Positions 23,725 through 35,534 of a stretch of 64,000 nucleotides of DNA are shown piece by piece. Every line of letters starts with the position of its first letter. Within the stretch, counting starts at the first letter, position 1. This DNA is from Membranipora membranacea (Eukaryota > Bryozoa > Gymnolaemata > Cheilostomatida > Membraniporidae): positions 26,710,025-26,774,024 of the forward strand of contig OU612070.1 of the NCBI GenBank assembly GCA_914767715.1, read 5' to 3'. Under the pieces are notes generated by a model, which saw only the letters and a list, made by a program, of their open reading frames with translations, was not told the origin of the DNA and searched no databases. The position numbers and the translations under genes were made by a program.

Positions 23725-25145
23725 TTATATATTTGATGAAAATGACACATGAAGCAGGATTCCCAGAGTGAATAAAAAGCTCAAAGCTGTGAATGCTATC
23801 AGTAACAGCCTATCCAGTATCTGTGCCACCATTTTCCATTCTCTCTGCATAATCTTCTCAAGCTTGTCTTGTCTCTTTGATTCTTCATAGTCTACAATAA
23901 AAGCTTCTATCACAGCTAAGCATGATGTCATTCTCAGAAGAATAGTTTGTTCAATAGGCGATGGTTCTAACTGCATTGCTGATGTCCTATCATCTTCAGG
24001 AGGGCCCACTTTGGAATGTCTCCTTGTTCTGTGTAGGTGTGCAGCGCTGTTGGAAGGAACACCATGCCGATGAACTTTGTCAGTTCCCATATTGTTCTCT
24101 AGATCGGAGCGGATACACAATAGGCGGGGAAGTTTATCAAAGCATAGTGAACGTAGCCATGTTGGAACCAACCTTGCCTTATCTGATGCCGTCTGATGGA
24201 GGTTTTGAGATAGTACGGATAAGCCTGTTGATACAGTTACAATTGTCACAGCTCCAAAGTAGTGGATAACTATCAATGGCGCTTTTGTGGTTGGCGACAT
24301 TTGTTCGTTGACAATCAGTAAGAACGCGGACAGCGATAATATTACAGTTATTCCCAAATCAACCTTTTCCCCCGACTCTGGTGGAATACAGAAACTAAGC
24401 ATAGCCACAAGAGCGATGAGGATGCTTGGAAGCAGCATATTGAGGAGGAAAAACAGCGGCTTCCTCTCTAGTATAACGCGGTGATTGATTGTTTTTATTT
24501 GTAAAGTATAGCCAATTTTTTCATACTTTGCTACAATCTCTATGTCTTTCAATTCAAACTCACTGTTTTCAATAAATGACTCCGGGTCAAATGGCAAGCT
24601 TGTACTCAGATTGAGCTCATTATAAATGTGACCGGATACGGGATAAGGTGCAGTTCTGGGTATCAAAGGGGAAACGCCCCGAATTCATTGAACATGAGCT
24701 TCTGTAATTTACAGTACGAGACCTTGAACAAGTCCATTTGACAATGCAGCCAGTCTTGATGTCCAAGAACCATTGAGTGACTTCTCAATATCTACTTCAT
24801 TTTGTAAAGCTATCTCTTGGTGCCATATGCTGTCATCTGTGAGATAAACTATCGCAACTCCCCCATAGTGTGCTGGGTCCCAAGTCAGCTCCATATCGTA
24901 CCACTGTTGAAACATCCAGTTTATCCCATCAAGGACTTGGTTCTTCTCGTCTACATCTTGATTTGATATAATCCGGCATCAAACACCAATTTTAGGGTCT
25001 CGTTGTTAATACCATTCGGTTTCACCCTGTCGTTTTAGCCTTGGAGGAGATCCGTCAATAGTCTGGACGTGTGTGCCTTTATATTCCCTTGGCAGGCCGG
25101 TAGAATAGCAGCTTATGGTACAAGAAAATGCAAAAAAGCCAACAT
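23725..25145 (-). pseudogene. Cys-loop receptor pseudogene (second in cluster)
   Basis: The whole length of a receptor gene can be followed from an ATG at 25143-25145 to a stop at 23725, but with several lesions. There is a TAA in the signal peptide, another TAA where relatives read LLQGY, a frameshift in the YQIIDVDEK region (about 24955), a frameshift before the Cys-loop region (about 24710) and another just after it (about 24660). The downstream 313-codon part is open: M1 to M4 are all present and well conserved. M2 has Asp at 2' (GEKVDLG), where its neighbours have Gly. A protein started inside would lack signal peptide and most of the ligand domain. It is most likely a pseudogene with slow decay at the 3' end. 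Confidence 0.9.
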
Positions 25146-25374
25146 AGCTAAACTTATCTTCCAAGTTATGTCAAGGAGGATATTTTCTCTCTGTCAATAT
25201 CGCCTGCTGCTGTCTGCTCAGCTCATTTAGCTCTGATGTTGGTCCTGTCATTGCGTTGTCCTATCTACATGGCCACCTTCTTTAAACACTTTTTTGATTG
25301 ATGTGATATGTGCAGGACTTTAGAACCAGTTGTGGTACTTGTTTATCATATACATCTCATTTTTAGTACCATAT

Positions 25375-25505
25375 AGTATTTTCCTGTTTCCATAACCTTG
25401 AAGAAGATTGGTCATCAGCTTGGACACATGTGCCTTCATGTTCCTTTTCTCAGCTGGTAAAATAGCAGCTAACGATAACATAAATTGCAAAAAAGCCAAT
25501 GTTGT
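25375..25505 (-). pseudogene. 5' scrap of another receptor gene
   Basis: Read on the minus strand, this encodes a signal-peptide-like LAFLQFMLSLAAILPA followed by KLMTNLLQGYGNR, the N-terminus of the receptor family. Similarity stops abruptly after that. It lies some 230 bases beyond the 5' end of the preceding pseudogene, so it is the stump of a further tandem copy. Confidence 0.75.
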
Positions 25506-26588
25506 GGATTTTATTTTCAGTGTTTCACAAGAAATATTATCGCTATCAACTGAGTCTACCCATTAATCGGAATTGCTTTTTTTTATTATTAATTCAGAGC
25601 TATGAAATAGTATCCCTCGTATCGCATTTCATTTTCCTGCCACCCAGTTCTATGGCCACTCTCATAGAACAAGTAAACATATTCATTGATTTCAAATGTG
25701 TTTCAGAATGTGCCTGTTCTAGGATTTTCTGGTATTATTGGTTGAAATCTGTAAAAGCCGGACACGCCTGTGTTGATCCTGGCATTTGCCAGAAGTATTA
25801 CCACTTTGTCAATATTTTAGGATAAGGGCCTCTCCTACCCACTTTCACTGTTATTGTGTGTTGGCAACAAATATGTGCATGATTTCTGGTCATGTAAACT
25901 TCCTTTATTGGTTATGTTAATACATGGGAAGCCAAGTAGCAATCAATTATTATTTTCATCATTTATAATGTTGCGCAAGAAAATTATATGAATACCGCTC
26001 ATTACAAGCTCTTTGACATTGCAGTTGCATCTTACAATCTCAACGATGAAGAAAGTTGAAATGGAGTAAGATCCAATTCTGAATTGCGTACTTCTAAAAT
26101 TCAAGTACATTTCTAAGTTAATGTGGTTTTTTTTGGGTTTTAAATCAATCCGTTTCCAGTAGCACTTTCACGGTGTAATAAATTAATTTTTTTCAACTGG
26201 GTCACTCGTTATGGCATGTGCTTTTTCAAAATAAGTAACGCCACCCATTACAACTTGATATATTTTTATGTCAAACTGCTTTTAATAGTGAAATATGAAA
26301 AAGGGAAGATTACTTTAGGAATCAATTTTCCTACACAAGTGCAAACAAACCTCTACACCGTTACAGCATGGCTGTCCATCTAGAAAATTGGCGATATTCT
26401 GAATAAAATTACTTTGTTTCGATGTGAGTTAAATAAATGCATGCTACAAAACATAAGTTTCTGAAATTGTTGAACTGATTCAAATATGATATTATTTATA
26501 ATGTAAGTACAATCATGCATTTAAGATTGGTAGTTTATAAGTGATGTCACGCTCTTGTTATAGATCTCCAAACAGCAGTCAACTATTA
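25506..26588. other. Flank shared with 42.8-43.5 kb
   Basis: No gene was recognised. Several blocks (gccagaagtattac near 25790, a gaaatatga..ttttaggaat block near 26290, and the gcatgctaccaaac-type block near 26440) match 42.9-43.4 kb in the same order. It is therefore the 3' flank of the third receptor gene, duplicated at the fifth. Confidence 0.6.
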
Positions 26589-28017
26589 TTAGTTTATCTG
26601 AGATGCCGCAGGGATCAGGACTCCCGCAGTAAATAAAACACTCAAAGCTGTGAATGCTACAAGTAACAGCCTGTCTAGTACCTGGGCTACCTTCTTCCAT
26701 TCTCTCTGTATTGTCTCCTGAAGCTCTTCTTGTTTGTTTGATATTCATAGCGCCCGATAAAACTTTCAATGGCAATGAAACACGACTGCATATTTGGAGG
26801 CACTTCTTGCTCAATCGATTGCAACTTAGGTTGCTCACTAGGTGCGATATCATTTGCTGTTGGACTCACCCTATAATGTTTTGTTGTTTGCTGTCTGTTA
26901 GAGCTGCTCTGTAAAGATAACCCACCCCCATTGTCAGTAGTCATGTCGGTCTCTGGACAAAATCGAATACATATTAAATGTGAAAGTTTGCCAAAGCGAT
27001 ACTACATAGCCATGTTGGTACAGGTTTTACCTGATCTAATGCCATGTGATGGAGTCCAAGAGTTAGAACAGACAAGCTTGTGGAAATAGTAACAATAGTC
27101 ACAGTTCCAAAGTAGTAGATAACTATCAATGGTGCTTCTGTTGTTGGCGACATTTGACCGTTTACAATCAGTCGGAACACAGACAACGATCGTAACTCGG
27201 TCACACCCAAACCAACTTTTTCTTCTGACTCTGGTGGGATACAGAAACTTAACGTAGCGACCAGAGTGATAAGGATACTTGGAAGCAACATGTTGAGGAG
27301 GAAAAACAGTAAACTCTAGTATGACGTGATGATAAACCTTGACGACAGGATAAGGGCAACACTCGCTGTTAAACTTTACTTCAATCTCGACGTTTTTCAA
27401 ATAAAACTCGTTACTTTCGATATGAGCCTCTCTCCTGAATGGTATACTTGTGCTTTGATTGAGCTCCTGTGCATGGTGTTTGTATGACATAAACACTAAC
27501 GTGCAGTTCTGAGTATCGAATGGGAAGCGTCTCAAATTCATCGAGCATGAACTTCTGTAGTTCACAGTATGTGACCTCTGTACATACCCACTCGACCACG
27601 CAACCAGCCTTGTTGTCCGGGAGCTTTCAAAGTATTTTCCACATCAATTTCATTAAGCAATGCGTTCTCGGGGTGCCATATGTTCTCATCTGTGAGATAA
27701 AAAGTTTATAATCCCATCATAGTCTGCCGGGTTCCAGCTTAGCTCCTTATCATACCACTGTTGGAATGCCCAGTATATCCCGTCAAGAACTGGTTCTTCT
27801 CATCCACATCTATAATTTGATATAACCAAGCATCAAAGACCAAATTTAGGGTCTCATTGCTGATACCATCTGGTTTTATCCTCTTGTCGTAGCGTTGGAG
27901 GATATTGGTCATCAGTCTAGAGGTGTCTACCTTCTTACTCCCTCTGCAAACTGGTAGAATAGTGACAATTGATAAAAGAAGATACACAGAAGCCATCATT
28001 TGCATCCCTCCATTCAT
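26589..28017 (-). pseudogene. Cys-loop receptor pseudogene (third in cluster)
   Basis: The full receptor can be traced from ATG at 28017 to TAA at 26589. Lesions: a frameshift after YQIIDVDEKNQ (about 27795), stops and a shift in the IWHPE region (about 27650-27700), a frameshift just before M1 (about 27310), a frameshift after M3 (about 26995) and another before M4 (about 26740). M2 has lost its 9' Leu (TELRSLS, Arg at 9') and M3-side residues are changed. The Cys-loop is intact, and loop C has a true vicinal Cys pair (ECCPYP), the mark of alpha-type nicotinic subunits. So the ancestor was probably an alpha-like subunit, closest to the gene at 43498-44913. Confidence 0.92.
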
Positions 28018-29547
28018 GTTTTGTCAAATATAGCGATTCACCTCCGAAACCGGAGAGTCTGTAGAGTCAATGGCAACTGAATGTTTGTGTTCTAATATTC
28101 AGAGACCTGAAATTTCCTTCCTGCTTGCTTGGTCGATCTTTCCTGTCCCCTGTTCCATGACCGATTTTATTGAACACATCTATCGATCGTAATAATATTA
28201 CAGGATGTGCCAGGCCTATCAAACACTTGAGTTGTTTGGATGAAATCCTTCAACTCCGGACTTATTGTGGTAATACCAGAGTTTTATCAAAACTATCGCA
28301 GCTTGGTTTGTAGTAAATACATTGTAAAAACATTTTACTGCTGACCTTCAAGGCGCACATAAGTTCTGGTTAATGATTGGTTAGCTCTAAGTGTTGGCAG
28401 ACAACTGATGACAAATGATTTTTGTTGTAAATTGAATCTGGAATATTTTTCATCAGCACATAGCAATTAGCCCCTACACACAACAGAATGGCCAGTACGG
28501 CTGTTGTGCATAAATTGGAGATATTTCGATAGTTATGCTTCTTGATAGTAAGTCGATATGCTAGTTGTATTTTTTTAATTTAAGCAAATCAGCCTGATTC
28601 ACCAATTAATTACTAAGTTCACTTGTCTTTTGTGTTTTTTTATTGTGTCACATACATGTCCCACGGGCTTGTTTTTTTTAAATCGTAAACACTTACAACG
28701 TAAAACAAGACGGCTATTTCCGAATGTAAAGCCATCATAGATATTGATTGTTTGGCTCTAGTTATTTATTGGTTTCCTCTTTTATGGCTAACACCGTAAC
28801 GGGACTGATAGCCAAATCATTTATTGAGGTGCAGGTAATTCCAGGTAGAAATGGTATAGCACCAAGCACTGAAGTGTCATTGGTTGAATACTTTGCTCAG
28901 GTCAGGCTTAGTAGCCGATGCTAAAAATCATAATGTTATAAAAATGGGCAAGTCCAATAAGACAGGTCATTGTATGAAGTAACAATTTCTCCATGATGGG
29001 TGCTTAACATTATGTACATTTCCCATGGTAGGTGCATTTGTGACGGTCTCTGTATTGTCCTTTTACTCAACTATTGTAAAAATTGTAATACGCTCATCAC
29101 ACTTTATTAACAATTTGAGACAAGAAAAGTTCAGTTTCAATCATTCTACACATTTACAAACATTATTGAAAAACTTTAATGCTCCTACAACCAGTAAGAA
29201 CGCAGAAAAATAAATTTTGGTAATACCGAGAACAATAAATAGCATTGTTTTTAAAACACAAAAAGATGATTTTCCCTTGAGTTTGATCACACACACAGCG
29301 CTAATTTAGATAGATAATTTTGTAAAAACGAGATCGAGCCAATTCAGACAACTATAAATTGATGGAGATCACTGATGTGGGATAAATATATATATTATGT
29401 ATACCTCAGTGTGATGATCAAATCAGAGCACACCAGTGAATTCCTGTCGCGCTGAGAAGGGAGATAGTTGCATGAGCCTGAAACCATAATAAACAAGGCT
29501 TGAGATCAATTTATCGGAGAGATTAAACCAGATCCGCTTTCACCATT
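28018..29547. other. Intergenic: 5' flank of third receptor, 3' flank of fourth
   Basis: Near 28186-28217 lies the upstream motif shared by several receptor genes. From about 28690 to 29540 the sequence is a close copy of 19670-20934 (3' flank of the first receptor gene), lacking the 395-base insertion found there. No independent gene was seen. Confidence 0.75.
28186..28217 (-). promoter_or_regulatory. Shared upstream motif of receptor genes
   Basis: On the plus strand the motif reads taatattacaggatgtgccaggcct or close to it. Counterparts lie near 31101-31133 and 45071-45100, and in inverted orientation at 45816-45837. Each lies about 160-180 bases before the ATG of its gene. A promoter role is inference; the motif may simply have been carried along by duplication. 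Confidence 0.4.
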
Positions 29548-30933
29548 TTATTCACTAGACCCAGATGACGCAGGGATCAGGATTGCCAGAGTAAATAAAA
29601 CACTCAGAGCTGTAAATGCTATCAGTAACAGTCTGTCCAGTACCTGGGCCACCTTCTTCCATTCTCTCTGTATTGTCTCCTGAAGTAGTTCTTGTCTCTT
29701 TGTTTCTTCATACTGCCTGATGAATCTTTCAATAACTGCTAAGCATGGCGGCTCATTTGAAGGTACATCTTGCTTAATTGTTACAACATCATTTCCATTT
29801 TGACCGACTTTGCACTCTCTCACCAACTGCTGTCCGCTAGCCGGTCCTTCTGATGAAAATCCATCCGAACCAACCTTGCTGGTCTGTGTACCGATTCCTC
29901 CATCCAAACGAATACACAGTAGGCGCGAAACTTTACCAAAGCAGATTCTACGTAGCCATGTTGGTAATGGCCTTACCTGGTCTGATGCCATGTGATGGAG
30001 TCCTAGAGTTAGGACAGATAAGCTTGTCGAAACAGTTACAATTGACACAGCCCCTAAGTAGTAGATGACTAGAAACGGTGCATTTGTGGTCGGCGACATT
30101 TGCTCGTTGACAATCAGTAAGAACACAGACAGCGACAGTAAAACGGTCACACCCAAACCAACTTTTTCTCCTGATTCAGGTGGGATACAGAAACTTAGAG
30201 TAGCAACCAGAGCAATGAGGACGCTAGGAAGCAACATGTTCAGAAGGAAAAATAAGTGATTTCGCTTTATTATGATATGTTGATGAATTTTTACCGCTGC
30301 ATCGTATTCTATAATTATGTCAATACCATGCAAACGAAACTCGCTGCTTTCAAAAAAGATCTGTCCTATATGCTTTGTAAAAGTGCTGATATTAAGCTCC
30401 AAAGCATTATATTCAAAAGATCCAAATGTAAGTGTGCAGTTCTGCGTATCGAAAGGGAATTTTCTCAAATTCATTGGGCACGAGGTTCTGTAATTCACCA
30501 TACTGCTCATTTGAACGATTCCGTTGTTCAATACAACTAAACGTGTTGTATGTGAACTTCTTAGTGATGTCTCCATGTCTACTTCATTCAGCAAATTGAG
30601 TTCGGGATACCATATGACGTCATCTTTGAGATGAATGGCTGTGATCCCCTCGTAGTTTGCAGGGTCCCAGCTAAGGTCCATATCATACCACTGCTTATAG
30701 ATGGAGTATATCCCATCAAAGACTTGGTTCTTCTCATCAACATCGATAATTTGGTACAACCCAGCTTCAAAGATCATGCTAAAGGTCTCATTGTTAACAC
30801 CGTCAGGTTTTATTCTTTTCTCATAGCCTTTGAGGAGATCTGCCATCAATGTTGTTTCATGTTCCTTTTAACTCCCTCTGCAGCTTGCTAGTATGGCAGC
30901 AATTGGTATAAGAAAATCCAAAAAAGCCCTCAT
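29548..30933 (-). pseudogene. Cys-loop receptor, near-intact copy with early stop (fourth in cluster)
   Basis: This is the close duplicate of the gene at 20935-22338. The ATG corresponding to that gene is at 30931-30933 and starts a good signal peptide (MRAFLDFLIPIAAILASCRG), but a TAA follows two codons later, where the sister gene has AAG. From 30849 on, 433 codons are open and almost identical to the sister, including Cys-loop, M1-M4 and the SGSSE end. A start there would give no signal peptide. Loop C also lacks about six residues (EYDAAVKIHQ against EYDTISFPFPVIKIHQ). It is either a young pseudogene or an allele; a re-start isoform is less likely. The stop codon again sits in gaataaaa. 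Confidence 0.8.
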
Positions 30934-31533
30934 GATTTTTCTCGCCTTCTTGTTGATGACAGCGCCCCGGCAACAATGAAATTCATTACAAGTGTTCGTT
31001 TGCCTTTAATACCAAGCTCACGAACCTCAAATTCATTCAGGCCTCGTTTTCTTTTCCTGTTTCTCTGCTCTATGGCTGCTCATGTTAAACATTTAAAATT
31101 GATAATAGCAATATTTCAGGATGTGCAAGGCCTAACATTTACATATGGGTTTTGAAAATGTGTACTGATCAGGATATTTGACTAAAGGATTAGGATAAGG
31201 ATGTCCTGTCAGCCCTCATCTATAGAATTCCGGATTAGTTTGAAGCTTTGAGACCAAGTACGCCAATCCAAGGACTCCTTGGTCAGACCTATTGATTCGA
31301 ATAAACAAATGTCCCTAGGTAAACAGTCTTTATGTCCATGGCAGCCTAAATCCCATAGTCCTCATTCAATTAGATCACCACAGTTATGTTGGGGGAGACA
31401 AGGCATGCGATATCCATTTTTTAATTTGTCGCATGTGAAATTTGAAGTGGTTTTATCTCTTGTCAGTTACGATTAGACCTCATGGTGCCCGTTTATGTTA
31501 ATAATATTTGTGGGACTATTTTATACTCCTCAG
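30934..31533. other. Intergenic between receptor and WDR81 fragment
   Basis: This holds the 5' flank of the fourth receptor gene, including the shared atatttcaggatgtgc motif near 31111-31126. Nothing else was recognised before the first WDR81-like exon. Confidence 0.6.
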
Positions 31534-34500
31534 GTGATGATCAGCTGGATCAGACATATGAAGTGGCTCACCGTGCTCTCCAAGAAGCTGCTGAAAGCGT
31601 GGAGCCTGAAGATCAGGATTGTGAACTAGCCGGTTAGTGATAATGTTTCGCTTATTCCTCATAGTATTGATATGATCTTGTTCCAACAAGAGTATAGTCG
31701 TCCCTTTAGTAATGAAGAAGAAATGATTGATGTCTATTGGTTGGCCTTGCTCCAACTTTTTTTGTATTGGTGAAAACATTAGCTCTTTGATGATGCATAG
31801 ATAACGATATTCATGGTAAATCTCTATTATTGGACCATCATCGCTTGCAAGACATCTGAGTGTTATCTTTGTACGAAGCATTCAACTATATTGGCATTAA
31901 ATTTTCTGATTACAGTTCACCCTCACCATATAACAGATGTGTTATCTGATATCACCTACTACACTTACAAAGCAAGACGGATATCAAAAGATTTACTCTG
32001 TCAGCATGTGAGACAGAAATAGGTACCTCACGAGTACCCCTCATCCATACGCAGACTTCAGGAGTGGACGCCTGACGAGTGTATCCCAGAGTTCTACACT
32101 GTTTCGACAATATTCACCTCTATACACGATGACTTACCTGATCTGGAGATCCCCTCTTGGGCCGAATCTCCAGAGGACTTCATCGGGAGGCACAAGTCAG
32201 CGCTAGAAAGTGATTACGTCTCTCAGAACGTACATCACTGAATTGACCTGACTTTTGGAATAAAACTCAGTGGACAATCTGCTATTGAAGCTAAGAATGT
32301 TTGTCTCGAGCTGGTAGACAATCACACCGGGTACACTGATCATGGTATAGTCCAGTTATTCACTAAACCTCACCCTGAGCGAGTTTGTGTTATAACAAAA
32401 AACATCTCAGCTAGGCCACCAGAAGTCCTGTCTTAAAACAAAGCAAGGGCTGTGAAGCGCCCTCTATCTACCCAGTTACCAGAAAGTAGCGAAGGAGAGA
32501 ACTCTCTGTCAGAGTTTGGTGAGTTGAAACGCTCTTTTGATCAGCTATCCAAAGAGAAGATATTTCTCCCTCCAGACTTTGATCTTCTGCAGCTTCTTAA
32601 TAGGATAGAGAAAAATCCTGTCACCAGACCAGTCCCACAGTTAACACCGAGCTCTAACTGTTTTCTGTGTCAGATGGCTGCGGTTAAGCGTTACATAATG
32701 TTACAGTTACACATGGCAGATCATGACATTGCGTTACAGTTACACATTTTTAAGCATTACTCTGTGCCGCAGTTACACATAGGCTATGTGTCAATATTAA
32801 TCACTCTCTCACTATGACATAACTGAGAGTGGCCCAAAAAGATTCAAATTGTCTGTTCTTTATAATGTAAATGTGACGTCATCATCATAGTATAACAGAT
32901 GTGTAGTGCACTATAATCTTCATATATTTGTAGGGTTGTCAGTGTGATGATTGTCCATACCACAATGATACTCTGTACTTGGGGTGTATATTAGCTCAGA
33001 TCATACTTCCTGTACACACCACAGTATTACCGACCTGTAACAGTACCACTCTGCTGGATTATGTTAGCAAAGTGAAGCGCATTATACAGCAGAATATACA
33101 CACTATTCCAAGATACTCATAGTGCTATAACAATACCCATATGCAATATTATAAATTAGATATATATTACTTGATGTGCCACATTGGCATGCTCCTAGAT
33201 AAGATGAAGTGCTGGGTAACAACAAATCGTTCAAGCGAGATGTTTAATGTCATCATTTAAAAACTAAATTAAAATTTTGACCTTGTGACAGAGCTTTTTC
33301 TATTATCACCTGAAAAAAATGACATTTTTTGTGACATATTTTCTATATCAAACAATTAATCAAAATAATTTTGCGTATCAAATTGCAACTATTTCTTATG
33401 GTTTGCCTGAAATTGTTGGCTTTTACTTTTTTTAATAAGCTTTGGCAATACAAGTATGAAAGTTTTCAATGAGCAAGCGCTGACTAGAGCAATTTGCTGT
33501 TGGACTTCATTGCATAGTCAAATCTCATTATTCTTTATTTTTATTTTAGCACTTTTTACTGCATTCTGAAAGCCGTGCTGCAGATACAGGATAACAACTC
33601 TAGTGAAGGAGAATGGACCTGCAAGTCATCTTCTCCTGTGAACCCCGGAGTTCTTCTCTCACCTTCTGTAAGCTCTTTTACAATTTTAATTATTCAAACC
33701 AAATGAAGCTTGTACCTTGCGCGCTATATACATTAAATACGACTGAACAACCTCGATAGACTGATTATACAAATTTCATATTATCTTTTTATAGGTTCTC
33801 CCAATACCTAATTACCTCCCTGCTCTCTATGAGGTCATTTCCTGTCATCTCTTCACAAATTCGATGATTAGCCTAGACTCAGAACCTGCTGACGGAGCCC
33901 GTCGTGAGACAGGTGAGAGCCGGAGAGACAGTAGGTCTGATTCTGTTGTAGAACCACGTGGTCCCACAGCTCAGCAGAAGAAACAGATGCCTCTAAAAGA
34001 AAGATTAGCTATACACACTAAGTTCATCAATCAGGTAAGATTGAGTTGACTGAACCTTCAAGTATATTGTCTGTGTATATTATGGTCGTCTATTATAGGC
34101 AGGTACTGGCCTTGTCAGAAAGCCACTCTAAGAAAGGAACCATGTGACAAGGCTAGGCAGGTACTGGTACTAGATAGTGATAGTTTAAAATTAAAACTAA
34201 AGCCAGTCGCCTTCTGACATTTCGCGTTGTTATTCTTATGGAAAGCTTATTGACAGCATTAGCTCTCACTCTACATGAAGGGTCAATCTTTGATCAACTA
34301 CTCAAGGAGCCTACTCATTATGTGTCTCTCTCGTAAAGCTTCAGTGACACAAAATGTAATCAATAATTGCTGCACCCCAACATCAACATAATGTTTGCGA
34401 TTTCCTATTCAAATCATATATATTTTATTGAAGATTAAATGCAGAATATCATATGAATGATCGTAAAATTTAACGAGTATGTTTTCTCACACCCTAGTAT

Positions 34501-34657
34501 GCTCTGAATATGAGTGAGGCTGGTATGGAGTTAAACTTACCCTATGTAAGAGATACACTTACAGGAAGTGATGCAGAGCACTGTGTACAGGCATCATGGC
34601 ATCTCTTTGCCCCTCTGTTTCAGATACTCGGCGTGGAGCTAACACAGAAACATCTAG

Positions 34658-34864
34658 CTCCTCATATACTGGCTCTATTCAGTAGGGGTATGTCATTTAT
34701 CTCCTCATATACTGGCTCTATTCAGTAGGGGTATGTCATCTATCTCCTCATATACTGGCTCTATTCAGTAGGGGTATGTCATATATCTCCTCATATACTG
34801 GCTCTATTCAGTAGGGGTTTGTCATCTATCTCCTCATATACTGGCTCTATTCAGTAGGGGTATC
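34658..34864 (+). repeat. 43-bp tandem array carrying a splice donor
   Basis: Five copies of a 43-base unit beginning ctcctcatatactgg start at 34658, 34701, 34744, 34787 and 34830. The first copy is the end of a WDR81-like exon plus its donor (gtatgt at 34688). The others repeat the exon end and donor: 34731 and 34774 keep gtatgt, 34817 has gtttgt and 34860 has gtatct. Confidence 0.95.
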
Positions 34865-35180
34865 TTATGTCCTGTCTGACAGATTCTACTCTACTAGATA
34901 TTATAGAGGTAAGTATCTTATACCCTGTCTGACAGATCCTACTCTACTAGATATTATAGAGGTAAGTATTTTATACCCTGTCTGACGGATCCTACTCTAC
35001 TAGATATTATAGAGGTAAGTATCTTATACCCTGTCTGACAGACCCTACTCTACTGGATATTATAGAGGTAGGTATCTTATACCCTGTCTGACAGACCCTA
35101 CTCTACTGGATATTATAGAGGTAGGTATCTTATACCCTGTCTGACAGACCCTACTCTACTGGATATTATAGAGGTAAGTA
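34861..35180 (+). repeat. 53-bp tandem array carrying a splice donor
   Basis: Six copies of a 53-base unit each contain an exon end coding LTDSTLLDIIE or LTDPTLLDIIE and a donor (gtaagt or gtaggt) at 34909, 34962, 35015, 35068, 35121 and 35174. The text before each exon piece (ccctgtctgacag) also resembles an acceptor. It follows the 43-bp array without a gap. Confidence 0.95.
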
Positions 35181-35534
35181 TGCTATCATACCTCAATTGA
35201 CCCATCAGGCATAATTACAGGATCAAACTTGCCAATTAAGTTTAATCTCTCAGTAACATCATATTACTTGACATTGAACAAAAGGTGGTTAGCAAAATAT
35301 GCTTGGCCTCATGGATTGTGCCCTTGTTCTGTTTCGTGACCATGCGCAGTGACCTTTAATTGTGGGACAGCTTCATTCCATGCCAGACTCGGGGAAATGG
35401 GCCTGCTAACATTTTGTTACCCTGCAATTCTTGTCGATTTATATCTGCTCTGTGGAGATATTTGGCAATTCTGTTTGAGAATTATATGGAGGTTCAATGG
35501 TAAGTATATTCTGTTAGCCGAGGAAGTCAAGTAG

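Larger units (their letters stand above)
31534..35180 (+). pseudogene. WDR81: WDR81-like gene fragment (BEACH region), with stops
   Basis: WDR81 is an endosomal BEACH/WD40 protein that acts with WDR91 to restrain PI3-kinase activity and is tied to autophagy. Exons: 31534-31632, 31916-32682, 32934-33121 (weak gtgcta donor), 33550-33667, 33795-34034 and 34498-34687, all joinable in phase. Family blocks are clear: [54 protein letters not shown] and [13 protein letters not shown]. Three in-frame stops lie in the second exon: TAG 32020-32022, TGA 32239-32241 and TAA 32434-32436. The first two replace conserved Trp. After the last exon the protein jumps to a much later block (LTDSTLLDIIE), so several hundred residues are missing. 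The N-terminus and the WD40 repeats are also absent. This is most likely a partial, recently decayed copy. Confidence 0.85.

Noticed and set aside
26521-26853. A minus-strand 110-codon frame at the end of the third receptor gene
   Set aside because: It is an out-of-frame shadow of the receptor M4 region; the receptor frame ends at 26589.
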